Positions 11,801 through 22,011 of a stretch of DNA of 64,000 nucleotides are shown in pieces; the stretch's first letter is position 1, and each line of letters opens with the position of its first letter. Location: NCBI RefSeq assembly GCF_008831285.2, contig NC_045142.1:18539354-18603353 (forward strand), given 5' to 3'. Below the pieces are notes generated by a model. The model was given only the letters and a program-made list of their open reading frames with translations, was not told where the DNA came from and ran no database searches. The stretch is from Nymphaea colorata (taxonomy: Eukaryota > Streptophyta > Magnoliopsida > Nymphaeales > Nymphaeaceae). A program made the translations under genes and the position numbers.

Positions 11801-14800
11801 TAAGATCATTTTAGCATGTTGTATATTGCACAACTTTCTCATGGGTGTCGATACAGATGCTAGCATTATTGAAGATGTTGATGCAGAACTTATGAATCAA
11901 CCTAGTGAAAATTATTCTGTTCAAGTTGATCTAGATGAAGTGTATAAGGTTGGAGAATTCACACGGCAAAGCATCTCTTCGACTATGTGGCAGAACTATC
12001 AACTTCAAACTTCAACAAATTGAATGACTGTGTACATTAGACACGTTGTTTTTTTTCTCTTTATATTATTTGTCATTGTAGACGTTCATTGAATTTAATT
12101 ACTTGATCTTTTATTATTACACGTGGTTTTTTCTTTTCATTATGTATGTCTTTCCTAAACTTGTTTTACTTTGCATTTTGCTAATAACAATGAACAAGAA
12201 TCAAATATACAAAGATGGAAGAAAGGCTGATAAGATACAATGGAGTCAATCTATGGATGATGCGCTGATTGATGCATTACTGTTTTAACAAATAACAGAC
12301 AATATAGTGAATGACACTTTTACTACAATTGCATCTGATAATGTTGTGACAGAACTAATCGATAAGTTGGGTAAAATGCTCACCAAAGATCACATAGAAA
12401 ATCAAATGAAAACGTTGAAGTCTAATTTCAGTAGCTGTTATGACATCTTTAAAAGTGGTTTGAGTGGATTTAAAAGTGGTTTGAGTGGATTTGGCATTGA
12501 TTCAAGGACAAATATGTAGACTGTTGAACCCGAAGTATGGAAGCCACTAATAGAGGTAGCTAATTTTATTTGTAGCAATTTAATTATTTTTTATAATCGC
12601 ATTTTTATGTTAAAATATGAGTTTGTTTGTCGTTGTTATCTTTTTTTGTGTTATTTATAGGCAAATCCAATGGCAAAAAAGTGGATGATGACACATGTTC
12701 CAAACTATGAAAAGTTGGTAAATTTATTTGGTAATGATAGAGTAACAGGGGAAGGATCGATGACAGCGAAAGAAAATCGCAGCTGAATGACTTCAGCGTG
12801 TGAGAGTACTGGCGATACAATCCAGCTTATTGATGAAATGATTTCTCAAAATCAAGCAGTATTAAAACCATTTATCAACCTAGGAGACGAGTATGAAATC
12901 CAAGTTGAGTCCAACATAGGTTCACTGTCAAAGCGTAAAAAAGGAGAAGTTTAAATGAAGATTATTTAAAAGAGATTAAAATAATGAAAGATGCCTTTGA
13001 GAGAGTTGCTACTGCAATCGAAAAAAGTAATGTCGTACCAGAGACAAGACATTCAAATAAATATTCTAAAGAAAACATATTTCCAACATTTGAAGTCATT
13101 GGTCTTGAAGAAGAGTTACAAACTGAAGCATATCTTCATCTTACTGATGATGAAAAAAGGATAGAAATATTTTTTGCTTGTCCTTTTTCTAAGCGAAAGA
13201 ATGTTTTACTTAGGATGCTTAGCAGAGCTGGAGTTATGTAAGACATGAATGTTATTTTTTTATTTTGTTATGTGATTCTTTTGTCTTTAGACAATCATTA
13301 TGTTTACCAACTTTTTGTTTGATTGATCTAAATTTTTATTAGATTTATTACTATAGAATGAAATGTCGAGTGTAAGTGTGGTTCCTCTTTTATTGAATAA
13401 GGAAATCAAATTAAAAATATTTTTCCTAATAAATTTTGATAAACCATCGCTAATTAATGCCCATATAGTGATTACTTTTTGATGGTCAATATTAATTTTT
13501 GATGTTTTCAATCTCTCTCTCTCTTTGGTGTCCAATTCGACTCGAGGATAGGTTTTAACAACGTTGACATCTTGGTGCCATCCCAAATGAGAGATTGAAG
13601 AGTTTCTTCTAAGTACGTTCAAACCAAACCCCTTTTGACCAAAGCTCGATGAATTCGAGCTCAGTATGAGTCGAGTTTGGATCAAACCCAACCTGTTGGC
13701 ACTCTGTCAAGGGTATGGAGCATGGACTCTTGTTGAACACAAGACCGGGGCTCTATTAGAAGGGAAACCTCTCAATTTTTTAAACATTTTGAATGTTAGG
13801 GGTATTATTGTAAAGTATTATAAATTATATCCTTTCTTTTCCTTTATATAGTCCAAACAAACATGATTTTATCATTTCCTTTCCTTTCCTTTCTATCCAA
13901 ACAAGTTTTATAATCACCTCTTTTCTTTCTTTTCCTTTTCATTTCATTTCTTTCTCTCTCCTTCCTTTCCTTTCCTTTCAATCCCTCCCTTTCCCTCTAA
14001 CCAAACAGGGCGTTACCCTATGCTTCCCTTTCCTTTCCCTTCCTTTGCAACCAAACAATCTCTTTAATTTTCTTTCTTTTCCCTTCTTTCGAATTAATCA
14101 ACCAAACAAAGGATTGATTGTTCAATCCCTCCCTTTCCCTCCAACCAAACAGGGCGTAAGTTTGCATTGATCTTTTTGTGTTGTGACTGCTCTCTCAAAC
14201 AGTGAACTCCTTGTAACATCGGTAAACCAAAGGGTTGGACTGGTTTGCCATGTTGATGTATTACGCAACCACATATCCACTAACTATTTTAACATATTCA
14301 TTTTCCTATTTTTAGGATCCCATTATCACGAAAGTGAGATAATAATTTAGTCTATTAGATCCATGACCACACCCAATAATGCATTAAAAAAAAAGGCATG
14401 TCTATTAAGAATTACATGTTTAAAAACATTTAAATCATTCATGAGAATAAATGAACATGAGGATGAAACTCTTATCAAGCTATTAAGCCATGAAAACAAA
14501 AATAAAACAGGACCTCTTATGGGTAGGGTAGATTAATGCAATTAGTCCCTTCATTCCTCAAACAGAACCAAATAAATAAAATGTGACAAAACATAAATTT
14601 TCAGTTTCCTTTTTTGTATCATTGTCACAAATATCTTCTTTGGGTTTTCAACAGCAATTCAGCAAGTTTCTTCTCCAGTACAATGTGGCAGAGTTGAAAA
14701 TCTTGGCAGATTTTTAAGAAGTCAAAAAAAGAGAGCTTATAAAATAGAATGTGAAAATAAAATTTTGATAACTAAAAATTTTAAAAAGTGAAAAAATGCA

Positions 14801-17800
14801 AAAAAAAAAAGAACAATTTTGCATGAAACGCAAAAAAAATGTGTTTTCACATTTTTTTCGATTTGGGTTTTTTTCAAAATGTCATGTTTTTTTCCTTTTC
14901 TCTAGCTGACTTGTTTCTAATGGTTTTTTCACTCTTTTTTTTGAAAAACATGTTTTCTGTGACAATGTAATCTGTATACACTGTCTCTCTACATACAGTA
15001 AAAAAGCTTAGTGAGATATAATGCCTATAAACTCATATAGTATCCAACATTTACTAATATCTTATAAACTTTGTAAGTCCAGAAATTATTAAAGATAGCA
15101 CTTATTTATTACAGAGAATGCATTACTTTCTTGTTTCTTGCCCCTTTAAGTGCTCAAATATCAGCTAGAAATGCATAGATGCTTAAGAACTGGCCATGCA
15201 CCAGCCCGTGCTTAGTTCACTTCAACAAATGGTTAGGCAAGAACTTGTGGAAAACTAAGAAATGCAGAAGGTCTAACAATATAAAGAATACCTATGTTCC
15301 TGTGTTCCCCTGAAAGCTATCACAATAGCATTGAGATCTGGAGCAACACCTACATAGGCCTGTTGTAAAATAATAGTAAAAAACCACCAAGAACGGAAAT
15401 AAGAATAATGATAATAACTGTAGTAGTATAAGTGTGTAGAATATATACACAAAGAGCATGCTATACATAGCCTTATTGTCTTGATCGCTAGGGAAAAGAG
15501 TGCCTAACAGCATGATCACAAGCACTTGTATTGACTTCACTTGTATAGCCATTGAAATCTACAAGTGGACATGCAGAAGGGATCCACTAGTTTTTCCTCT
15601 CATCAATAACAGCACTGATCAGTTACTGACTTAGCTTCAGCAACATGTTGCTATCAACTGTCACTTGAACCAGCCTCTATGCTAGTTCTGACCTTTCTGA
15701 CTGTGCAAGCCCAGTCTAAGATTGGTCGACAAAGGGGAGAGAAGGGGGGCGTGTTTCCAATGCATGTCCACTTGTTTCTCTTCTCATCAATGGTGGCATC
15801 GATCAACCAATCAGCTGAAGCAAACTGTTGCATATTCAACTGGCACTTGGTGCAAGTCCAGCCTAAGGCTGGCCAATAAGGGAGAAAGAGATAGAGAGAG
15901 AAACAGAGAGAGGCTTGCTTGCAATGCGCAAGCACACATCTGTGCACACTGCACACACATGCACATAAAGCTTCTTTAATTTTTTTATACTGGCGTTACT
16001 GCCCTTCTCAAAACATGGGAATAATCTATCTGCTAACAAGCTGATATGGCACATCAATTGCTAAAGGGGGAATGTCCTCAAGCTCCTATTTACAATATCC
16101 TCCATATCCTGCCTTTACAAGGATTTACAATCCTCAGGAGATATGTGTAAGTGTATGTCAAATCAGCAGCACTGTAGAAGAAGGTACCTGTAGGCAGTGC
16201 TGCACGTCCACGATGAGTTCTATCATTTCAAATCCCTGTGGAGAAAATTTAAGGTCTACCCGTTTCAGTAATTCGCGAAGGTTACACAAGCTTCTTCCAG
16301 CAAAAAAGTAGAAAAACAAAGCCTTAATTTGTGGTTCAAACTTTAAACATAACAAAGCAACAAGTAGGCACACCTCGGTCATGTCTTTGCATCTTGAGCA
16401 GGTCCAAGTAAAAAGCTCAGTTGAATCTGATATGTAGACCTAGAAAAAGGACAAAGAATGAACTTGTGAATGGACAGATGTATCACAAGAAAGACACTGC
16501 AAACAGAAGAAAGTGACTGCTAAATGTTATCCTTAAGTGGAGGTTTACAGTTAGACACTAGAAGCATGATATTTTAACAAAATAAATATGGCACACAAGG
16601 CAATTTTGTAAACTTGTATAACTGAAGCAAGCAGATTCAAGGTTTCAAACTGCGACTACAGCTCCAAAAGAAAACCATCACCAGCCACACAAGTGACAGA
16701 GACATTTTAATGCTAAACTTACTGCAGAGGCATATTCCACCAGTATTCTTGCAAGTGTGTGGTTATAACCAGTGGAATGATCTTCATAGTCGCACTTAAC
16801 AGCAAGCTCTGAAAGCATGGGAAAACAAAAAAGCGATGATTGATCAATGTTTATAACATGGAGGGAGTGGAATGAACATCATAGTCACACTTAACAGCAA
16901 GCTCTGAAGGCAGGGGAAAACAAACGAAGAGATGATTGATCAATCTTCAACACAGAAGGAAGACATCTGATTGAGCCCAAAAAAATACGGAAAGATTTTA
17001 TGTGACACTCCAGGTAAATTTATAAGATAAACTCACATGTCCAACTCCTCAAAAAAAAAATGCAAAAGCAACCAGCATGCAGACATAGCACAAACGTGCC
17101 AGCAAATTGCTGAATTTGGACCACATACACCAAAAGCTTCCACTAATTAATGATTATCCTTTTCAGAAGATTAGGCGAACAACTACAGTATCTAGGATCA
17201 CTATTTAAAACAGACACGAACATGCACATAATGAGAGAGAGAGTACAAAACCAAAAAAACGACTTTCTCCTTGACTACATTTTGATTAGGTAAAACTGAA
17301 TTTTTACAACATCAAATGCAACAAATAAAGATAGAACAGAGTCACCAAGTTACCAGTTACCACCTACATCAGCTGTGGTACACCTGCCAGAAACACTGCC
17401 TTAAAATTAAACTATGTCACACGGACACGGCAAAATGGGCCACGTACCGGTGTCGACACTCCGACACCTGGATACCGACACTTGGACACGGCAGGATACG
17501 TTTTGGATCGGGTCTGGGTCAGACCCGATCCAAACCACTTTACTAACCCGACATTCTTTGTTTTGTTTGAGACTTTCTTTCTTATGACTTATAAGATTGG
17601 TCATGAACAATGTTTTGTTTGAGAATCTGAGACTTTCTTTCTTGTGACTTATGAGATTGTAAGAGTGAATTATTAATTTAATGTTTTTTTATTTTATTAT
17701 CCTTTTTATTTTTTTAGAATATAAAATTCACCGTATCCACGTATCCTAAAATTTTGAAAATTGCCGTATCCAAGTACCCGTACCCGTACCCATAGGATAC

Positions 17801-20800
17801 CCGTACCCGTATCCGTGTGACATAGAAATTAAACCATTATCGGCAATAATAAAAAGAAGAGAATAAATACAATTAAAGTGAAAATACATTTAAAAATGTG
17901 ACTGAATTTATATATTACTCCTAAACTACTGGAAAAGATTTTGAGTACTTAGAATGTCCCAAAGTTCTAGCACAAGAAAGAAGGAAGAAAAAAGACTAAC
18001 CAGGTTCTGAAGACTCTTGGTACTATGTAGAAATGAAAGGTCTGGCTGGGAAGGTATGATGATAGACGTATAGAACCATCAGTGGAAAAACATATGATCC
18101 TGCATAACTGATGGTATATGACTGTTTTGCCTTTAGTTTGATGCATTTTGAGTCGCGGTATGCATTAAGTGGCTACCATGTTTGAAAATCCTTTAATGTC
18201 TAAGGTGATTTTCCTTCTGGCAGTCAGACAAATAACTACAAATCAGAATTAGCTACACATCCAGAACAATAACACGTACTTTGAGAAAAGAGAGAATGTA
18301 AAGATGACTAAGGATGTTGACACTGAAGCAGGAGTATGGATTGAATAACCTTCAGCATCCAAAGTTGATCTGATTATGGAAGGTGTTTCATTCCATTAGA
18401 GTGATACCAACTTAACTGAGCACAAAAAGAGAACAAATCTGTGGATACTGACCTGTGTATTTAGATGCATAAGGGATTTGTTACCACCTAACTTTATGTT
18501 TCTTTGACATACACATGCACAAAAGCAGGCCCAAAATTAGCATCATTTGGTTCTCTATATTCCAAGGAAATTTGCACAGAAGCAACAATCATGCAGCAAT
18601 CCAGACTGCTGCATGCTAGGAATACGCATTATGATTTTGTACAAGGAAGCAAATCGTTAGAAGAAAGTGAGGCTCAAGAATAAATACCTCTTCCTCCTGA
18701 TAGAAAAGGTAAGCAAACAAGCATTGCCACAATAATGTGCCGAGAGAATGCCATGCCCTGCAAATTGGCACAAGTTATTTCCAAATAAGATTATACTGAA
18801 ACTTAAATAAGAAAAAAGCAAGGATTCCACAATTTAGCAGGTTTTGGGACTGACATGCTCAACAATATGCGGCTCTTACTGCTAAAGGTGCTGCAGGAAG
18901 TAAGCCTGGGCACCAGGCCGGGTCGCCACTGGGTACCCGGTACCCGGCCCGACACGGGCCCGGGCCCGGGCCTTGAAAAATTTATTAACAGGCCCGATTT
19001 TATCGGACCTGATCCGGCCCGATACTTAACGGGTCGGGCCCGGGCTTGATCCAGTGATCGCCGACGGCCCGACAGCCCGGTAACTTAAAACAATTTGTTT
19101 CAATGTTTTATAGTTCATTTTTCATTCATTCTCCCCGTGGACTCTGCAAACGATTCATCGTCCCCGTCGTTCAGCTCCGCGAGAGTCGGTGAACGCTTCA
19201 TCATCCCCGTCGGCGAACGCCTCCTCCGGTCCTCCCCTTCGCCTGGGGGTCTTTCACGGTGTCAAAGAGACGGATGATGTTCTGAAGATTGGGCGGCAGC
19301 TGTTCCACCGATTGGACTTAGACGGGAGTCAGAGGGGGGATGGGTTTTGGCCTTTTGGGGACTTCTTCGATGATGATGATGGGAAGCAGTATGAAGTTAT
19401 GGAGATGAATCTCGCGGTGAATCTGATGGGTTTTTTGAGGTAGAGTTTACGGGTGATGCTTGGGTGGAATGATCGGAAAGAAGAGCAAATCGACATGCTT
19501 TTTCTTCTTCTTCCTCGCGGCGTTTTCTCTTGTGTAGATTGAATCAGGAGTGAGGTAATGGGTATTTTAAATACATAAATAGATGGTTTCGAGAAGGGGC
19601 TCGAGGGAGAGGATTTGGATGAAGAAGAAAGTGGCAGAGAGGGAAGTCTGCTTCAAAACATCCGTGAGCATCCATTGATGTTTTCCCTCATCCATGATTC
19701 GGAGGAAACATATAGCAGAGAACGACGCCCCTGGTGAGAGGGAAGTCTGCTTCAAACCTGTCTTGCACAACAACCTCGCGCTGCAACCAGTCATTAGATT
19801 GACAAGGGAACGTATGGCCAACGAGAACCAATGGAGTGTTCGCGGGGGAGGAAAGAATGGCGGAAAAAAGGGGGAAAAGGCTGAGATAGACCCTTCACCG
19901 CCTTCACGGCAGCAGGAGGAGGCCAAGCCCTTGAGCGGCCCGGCCCATCAATAATCGGGCTGGGCCGGACGTCGGGCTTAAGATTATGCCCGAGGCTCGG
20001 TACTTCATTGGCCCGGCCCGGCCCGATTAGAATCGGGCCGGGTTTTAGGCTGGCCCGATAGCATTAACGGGTTTTATTTTTATCACTTTTTTCGGGCCGG
20101 GCTGGCCCGGCCCGGCCCAGCCCGTTGCCCAGTCCTTGCAGGAAGTATGCAACGAGTATCAAATGCTTGACAAATCACTTAAGATGTGAAGTGTACAATA
20201 TTTGGGAAGAATAAGGGGAACAGACTAGCCAGATTTAGAAAGAATAAGAGACAAGTACCAAAATTAGTCACAACTCACAAATATGAAATATCCTTCTTGG
20301 GTTTTTATCGGTGACTGAGGCCGTTTGGGTATTAACCGAAACTTTTGTGGTACCAAAATGAAAAATGAACAAAATAATAGAAAATTTTGTGAAATTGCAA
20401 CTTTTCAACTAACTTTCTTACAAAAACATTGGTGAAATTTAAAATAGTTATGAAACGTTAAAATATAACCACAAAACATGTTGGAATACATTAACATTTT
20501 TACTTTTGCTGATATTTTTTCATTCCGGTAATGTTTTCAAAATTCAAAGTATCACAAATTCACAATATAGTCCATTCTTTCCACCTTTTTTTTTTGCGCT
20601 CTCACCATGGTGTTTTGAAAATATCACCTATGTGACTATGAACCACTAAATGCGAAATACTTGACCATACACTTAAAAAAAAAAAAAAGCTTCGAATACA
20701 AAAGGTAAAGCGTTCCTTCTACTTGAAAGCTTCCACTACCCAAAAGCTTATAAGACATCACGCTCATAAATGTTGGAATACTCCAAATTTCCGATGTGAT

Positions 20801-21161
20801 GTTGAAGATAAAGGTTCGAAAAAGTTTTTACTGATTAGCATGGTACGTGACAGTTAACAAGATTAACTCTACGATGTCGTTCAACAAATCAGCAAGGTGC
20901 GTGATAATTAACAGGACGAACTCCATTATGTGAGCACAATAAACAAATATTTTAACCGATTAATCGCGTCAACCACCACTCTTCTTTCCACCAAACCCTC
21001 AACCAGCAGGAGCGAACTACACCAAATTAAACAACACAAACGCGCCAATAAACAAACGGCCTGATCGCTATTACCACAAAACAAAAGAGAGAGCGAGACA
21101 GAGAGAGAGAGAATCCTTAGCTTCCACCGTCGAATGATCGAGGGGAATGAGAGAACGTACC
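2824..21161 (-). CDS. Secreted class-3 triacylglycerol lipase, ten coding exons
   Basis: Exons in transcription order: 18757-18688 (ATG at 18754), 16808-16723, 16439-16374, 16235-16188, 15359-15292, 6011-5939, 5863-5702, 4666-4472, 3236-3148, 3061-2824. All introns are GT-AG and the phases join without error into about 363 aa. Residues 1-22 form a signal peptide. The lipase_3 core shows an FRGT oxyanion-loop motif, the nucleophile elbow GHSMGG (Ser176), Asp232 in NEHDMVPHLPP, and His295 in SDHLNYLG, giving a plausible Ser-Asp-His triad. Family knowledge predicts an extracellular or endomembrane lipid ester hydrolase; the exact substrate cannot be read. A 5'UTR exon ending at 21161 (donor GTACGT at 21160) joins an acceptor just before the ATG (TTTGCAG, 18758). 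Intron 5 is 9.3 kb and hosts the Harbinger palindrome. The C-terminal ~15 residues come from a tandem repeat. Length matches plant homologues. Confidence 0.93.
3326..3425. repeat. 54 bp two-copy tandem repeat in lipase intron 8
   Basis: The phrase 'gccaatttaacctgtct' occurs at 3347 and 3401, with similar upstream sequence, so the unit is 54 bp. It is intronic and has no coding content. Confidence 0.7.
3598..3665 (+). mobile_element. Solo end of a CTATGTCACA-type MITE
   Basis: The sequence 'catgtcacataggtgcgggg' matches the terminal repeat of the family seen at 17412, 31228, 53276 and 61254. I cannot find the matching second end, so it is probably a truncated relic. It lies in lipase intron 8. 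Confidence 0.45.
6325..6568. repeat. 78 bp x 3 purine-rich tandem repeat
   Basis: 'gacaatgggaaaag' recurs at exact 78-base spacing (first bases near 6358, 6436, 6514) within GGAAA-rich sequence at the outer end of the left Harbinger arm. Since 78 is divisible by three, open frames persist on both strands, giving repetitive Lys/Glu/Gly or Phe/Pro/Ser proteins that are artefacts. The right arm has only one comparable unit. Confidence 0.85.
7230..8225 (-). pseudogene. Harbinger ORF1 (Myb/SANT-like), left arm, broken
   Basis: It starts at ATG 8225 (MNKNQIY..) and contains the MDDALIDALL helix of the Myb/SANT-like domain found in Harbinger accessory proteins, which help bring the transposase to the element ends. 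Compared with the inverted copy at 12190 it has TGG changed to TGA early in exon 1, a second TGA in place of CAA, and a one-base gain in the C-terminal part ('tttgaaaag' against 'tttgagag'). The exon at about 7518-7769 (MAKKWMMTPVPNYENLVNLFG..) stays open. It is not functional as written. Confidence 0.75.
8421..9726 (-). pseudogene. PIF/Harbinger DDE transposase, left arm, frameshifted in exon 1
   Basis: Exons are 9726-9236, 9161-8936 and 8854-8421, reading from ATG at 9726 (MRRHQQQQ, then an Arg-rich stretch RRRQRR). It encodes a DDE_Tnp_4-type nuclease. The first Asp is in GAIDGRHVHV, the second in GWEGTASDSR, and the catalytic Glu in RNVIERSFGVLKKRF. Exon 1 has lost one A in 'atatataa(a)ttagatg' near 9577, which creates an immediate TAG, so the full protein cannot be made. 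Exon 2 (226 bases) is intact, unlike the right-arm copy. The last exon stops at TAG where the other copy has CAG, shortening the tail by about nine residues. The same-strand lipase transcript runs through it. Confidence 0.82.
9727..10707. other. Unique spacer at the centre of the Harbinger palindrome
   Basis: About 1 kb separates the arms. I see no coding frame and no copy of the CGCCCTGTTTGG end, so there is no trace of two inner termini. It would form the loop if the inverted arms pair in RNA. 'tttggg(t/c)caaa'-type motifs recur around 10345-10395 without clear structure. Confidence 0.5.
10710..12023 (+). pseudogene. PIF/Harbinger DDE transposase, right arm, truncated and frameshifted
   Basis: Exons are ~10710-11177, 11252-11478 and 11560-12023. 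Homology to the left arm starts abruptly at 'aagttgttctg' near 10711, so the ATG and first eight or so codons are absent. Exon 1 is otherwise open (VHRPIGLSYEERQKIRDQ..). The DDE motifs GAIDGRHVHV, GWEGTASDSR and RNVIERSFGVL are present. Exon 2 is 227 bases against 226 in the left arm: an extra A in 'cttaaaaattcc' (near 11462-11469) shifts the frame to TGA just before the donor. The last exon is open to the stop at 12023. Confidence 0.82.
12190..13241 (+). pseudogene. Harbinger ORF1 (Myb/SANT-like), right arm, broken
   Basis: ATG at 12190, MNKNQIYKDGRKADKIQW.., then the Myb/SANT-like MDDALIDALL helix. A TAA at 12286 replaces a CAA of the other copy. A second stop (TGA for CAA) lies near 12784. 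The C-terminal exon (from about 12984) is open to 13241 and more complete than in the left arm. A 21 bp direct duplication ('tttaaaagtggtttgagtgga') at 12451-12492 is unique to this copy. Several stops could have arisen by C-to-T change, as expected of a methylated, silenced transposon. Confidence 0.75.
13985..14156. repeat. Doubled right terminus of the Harbinger element
   Basis: Two copies of the end motif 'ccaaacagggcg' occur: one ending at 14012 followed by TTA, and one ending at 14156 followed by TAA. Only the outer one matches the TAA at the left end. The ~144 bp between them is pyrimidine-rich Harbinger-like subterminal sequence, suggesting a second, truncated element end or an end duplication. 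Confidence 0.6.
14616..14973. mobile_element. MITE with CATTGTCACA-type inverted ends
   Basis: The left end 'atcattgtcacaaatatc' and the right end 'tgtgacaatgta' are inverted copies enclosing AT-rich sequence full of 'tgcaaaaaa' and 'acatgtttt' runs. A related element is at 30190. It lies in lipase intron 5, just inside exon 5. Superfamily and target duplication are not resolved. Confidence 0.5.
15560..15910. repeat. Diverged ~220 bp tandem duplication in lipase intron 5
   Basis: The block from 'ctcatcaata' (15599) to 'cccagtctaag' (15720) is repeated, with divergence, from 'ctcatcaatgg' (15784) to 'ccagcctaagg' (15869). The two ORFs that overlap it are not conserved and are not credible genes. 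Confidence 0.45.
16770..16945 (-). repeat. 95 bp tandem duplication of the lipase exon 2 acceptor
   Basis: The 5' end of coding exon 2 with its intron acceptor is repeated upstream in transcription order: 'catagtcgcacttaacagc' at 16785 recurs as 'catagtcacacttaacagc' at 16880. The extra copy keeps an AG acceptor (exon would start at 16903) but no donor. Reading through it meets TAA after about 17 codons. Confidence 0.8.
17412..17825. mobile_element. 414 bp CTATGTCACA-family MITE with 8 bp target duplication
   Basis: The left end CTATGTCACACGGACACGG and right end CCGTATCCGTGTGACATAG are inverted repeats. AAATTAAA flanks both sides (17404-17411 and 17826-17833), an exact 8 bp target duplication as hAT elements make. 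Subterminal 'acccgtacccgta' runs are typical of the family. It sits in lipase intron 1. Confidence 0.85.
18903..20136. mobile_element. GC-rich Mutator-like element with internal cargo (Pack-MULE-like)
   Basis: An 11 bp direct repeat TGCAGGAAGTA flanks it (18892-18902 and 20137-20147). Ends are imperfect inverted repeats (AGCCTGGGCACCAGGCCGGG; inverted right end AGGACTGGGCAACGGGCTGGG) within ~180 bp of GGCCCGGGCC-rich subterminal sequence on each side. Long GC-rich TIRs plus a 9-11 bp duplication fit Mutator. The interior 19085-19940 has different composition and open frames, but no transposase. It lies in the 5'UTR intron of the lipase. Confidence 0.7.
19189..19443 (+). CDS. Open frame inside the Mutator-like element, possible captured exon
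   Basis: An 84-codon frame encodes a Ser/Pro-rich start then a charged stretch, GRQLFHRLDLDGSQRGDG, and an acidic FFDDDDGKQYEVMEMNL segment. The sequence around the stop (TTTTTTGAG then GTAGAG) could be a splice donor, so it may be the first exon of a captured host gene rather than a whole gene. I do not recognise the family. The opening ATG assignment is uncertain. The region is richer in GC than the introns around it, which supports coding ancestry. Confidence 0.3.
   Translation: MNASSSPSANASSGPPLRLGVFHGVKETDDVLKIGRQLFHRLDLDGSQRGDGFWPFGDFFDDDDGKQYEVMEMNLAVNLMGFLR
20255..20640. mobile_element. Probable AT-rich MITE
   Basis: 'tagtcacaactcacaaat' near 20264 and 'atcacctatgtgactatg' near 20622 are partly inverted copies and resemble the ends of the element at 30190. 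The interior is AT-rich and non-coding. It is in the lipase 5'UTR intron. The second end is diverged, so support is modest. Confidence 0.35.
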
Positions 21162-22011
21162 GCAAGGATCCCGACCGTTTGGATCAGGAAAAAAATATTC
21201 CGGTGGACTGTTTCCAATAAATGTTCAAGAAGCGCCGATTCTCGTCCAATGGTCCTCGACGCTTTTCTACCGGCCGCCGGGCATTGGCCTCCCGGCGACT
21301 CTAATGGCGCCGGGTCATCCTCCCCCTAGGTCGTCCTCCCTCGGAAGAGCCGAGGCGAGGAGGACAGGGGGCTCGAGCACCGTCGGGTAGATAGGTGCGG
21401 TTCATAAGGATCTGTGCCTTCCGGTGAAATAGTTAGTTAGCAACCACCGTTCCAAAGAACCGAGGGGCCCATTTCCCGTCTGTCTATAGGGATGGGTACG
21501 GTACTCTCAATAACTCTGTCCATATCCCACCATTTAGTTTATCTGTTTGAGTAAGATTAGGGTCGAGTTAGAACTTTTTAATTAGTTCGATAAGTTTTTT
21601 CAATCGAACTGTGTCAGATGTCACCAGCACATTTTATTTTGTTCTTTCTCTTTTTTTCTTCTTTTATATATATATATATGGGCTCAACTATAAACTTTTT
21701 TGTCCATTGCCATGACTTTGTTATAACATCTTCATAAAGTCTTCGTATGTGTCATTGATGGCACTCTTATAAACTCTTTATTTATCATTAATGACATCTT
21801 TAAAAACTCTTTCCACGTCACTAAGAATTTATGAGATATTAAAATATAAAATATTAAAGATTTCAAATACATATGGACAACACAATTAATACTCAATGCA
21901 TATAAAGTTGACGGTCCAACCCATTTATCGCCAGCAAAAGCCGACTTTGTAGAGCCTTGGGTCTACTCGGCCCGACCCGATGTCCAACCTTAAAATCAAA
22001 TACCAATTTTA
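21162..22011. other. Lipase upstream region
   Basis: 21162-21480 is relatively GC-rich with many CG dinucleotides and should hold the rest of the lipase 5' untranslated exon and its minus-strand promoter. The transcription start cannot be placed. A short TA run is at 21665-21680. No other gene is seen. Confidence 0.4.

Larger units (their letters stand above)
6291..14156. mobile_element. Palindromic PIF/Harbinger element with two inverted gene sets
   Basis: The element lies in lipase intron 5. Outer ends are CGCACTGTTTGGTTGGAGGG at 6291 and, inverted, CCAACCAAACAGGGCG ending at 14156, flanked by identical TAA target duplications (6288-6290 and 14157-14159), as PIF/Harbinger elements make. 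Two arms of about 3.4 kb, 6291-~9710 and ~10710-14156, are inverted copies of each other along nearly their full length. Each carries a DDE transposase near the centre and a Myb-like ORF1 near the outside. The ~1 kb centre (9727-10700) is unique and shows no inner TIRs, so this behaves as one composite element rather than two adjacent complete ones. The last transposase exon is roughly 87% identical between arms at protein level, so the duplication is not recent or joined two related copies. Confidence 0.85.

Noticed and set aside
8421..12023. Two separate functional transposase genes
   Set aside because: Each has a frame lesion, and they are mirror copies within one element sharing one TIR pair.
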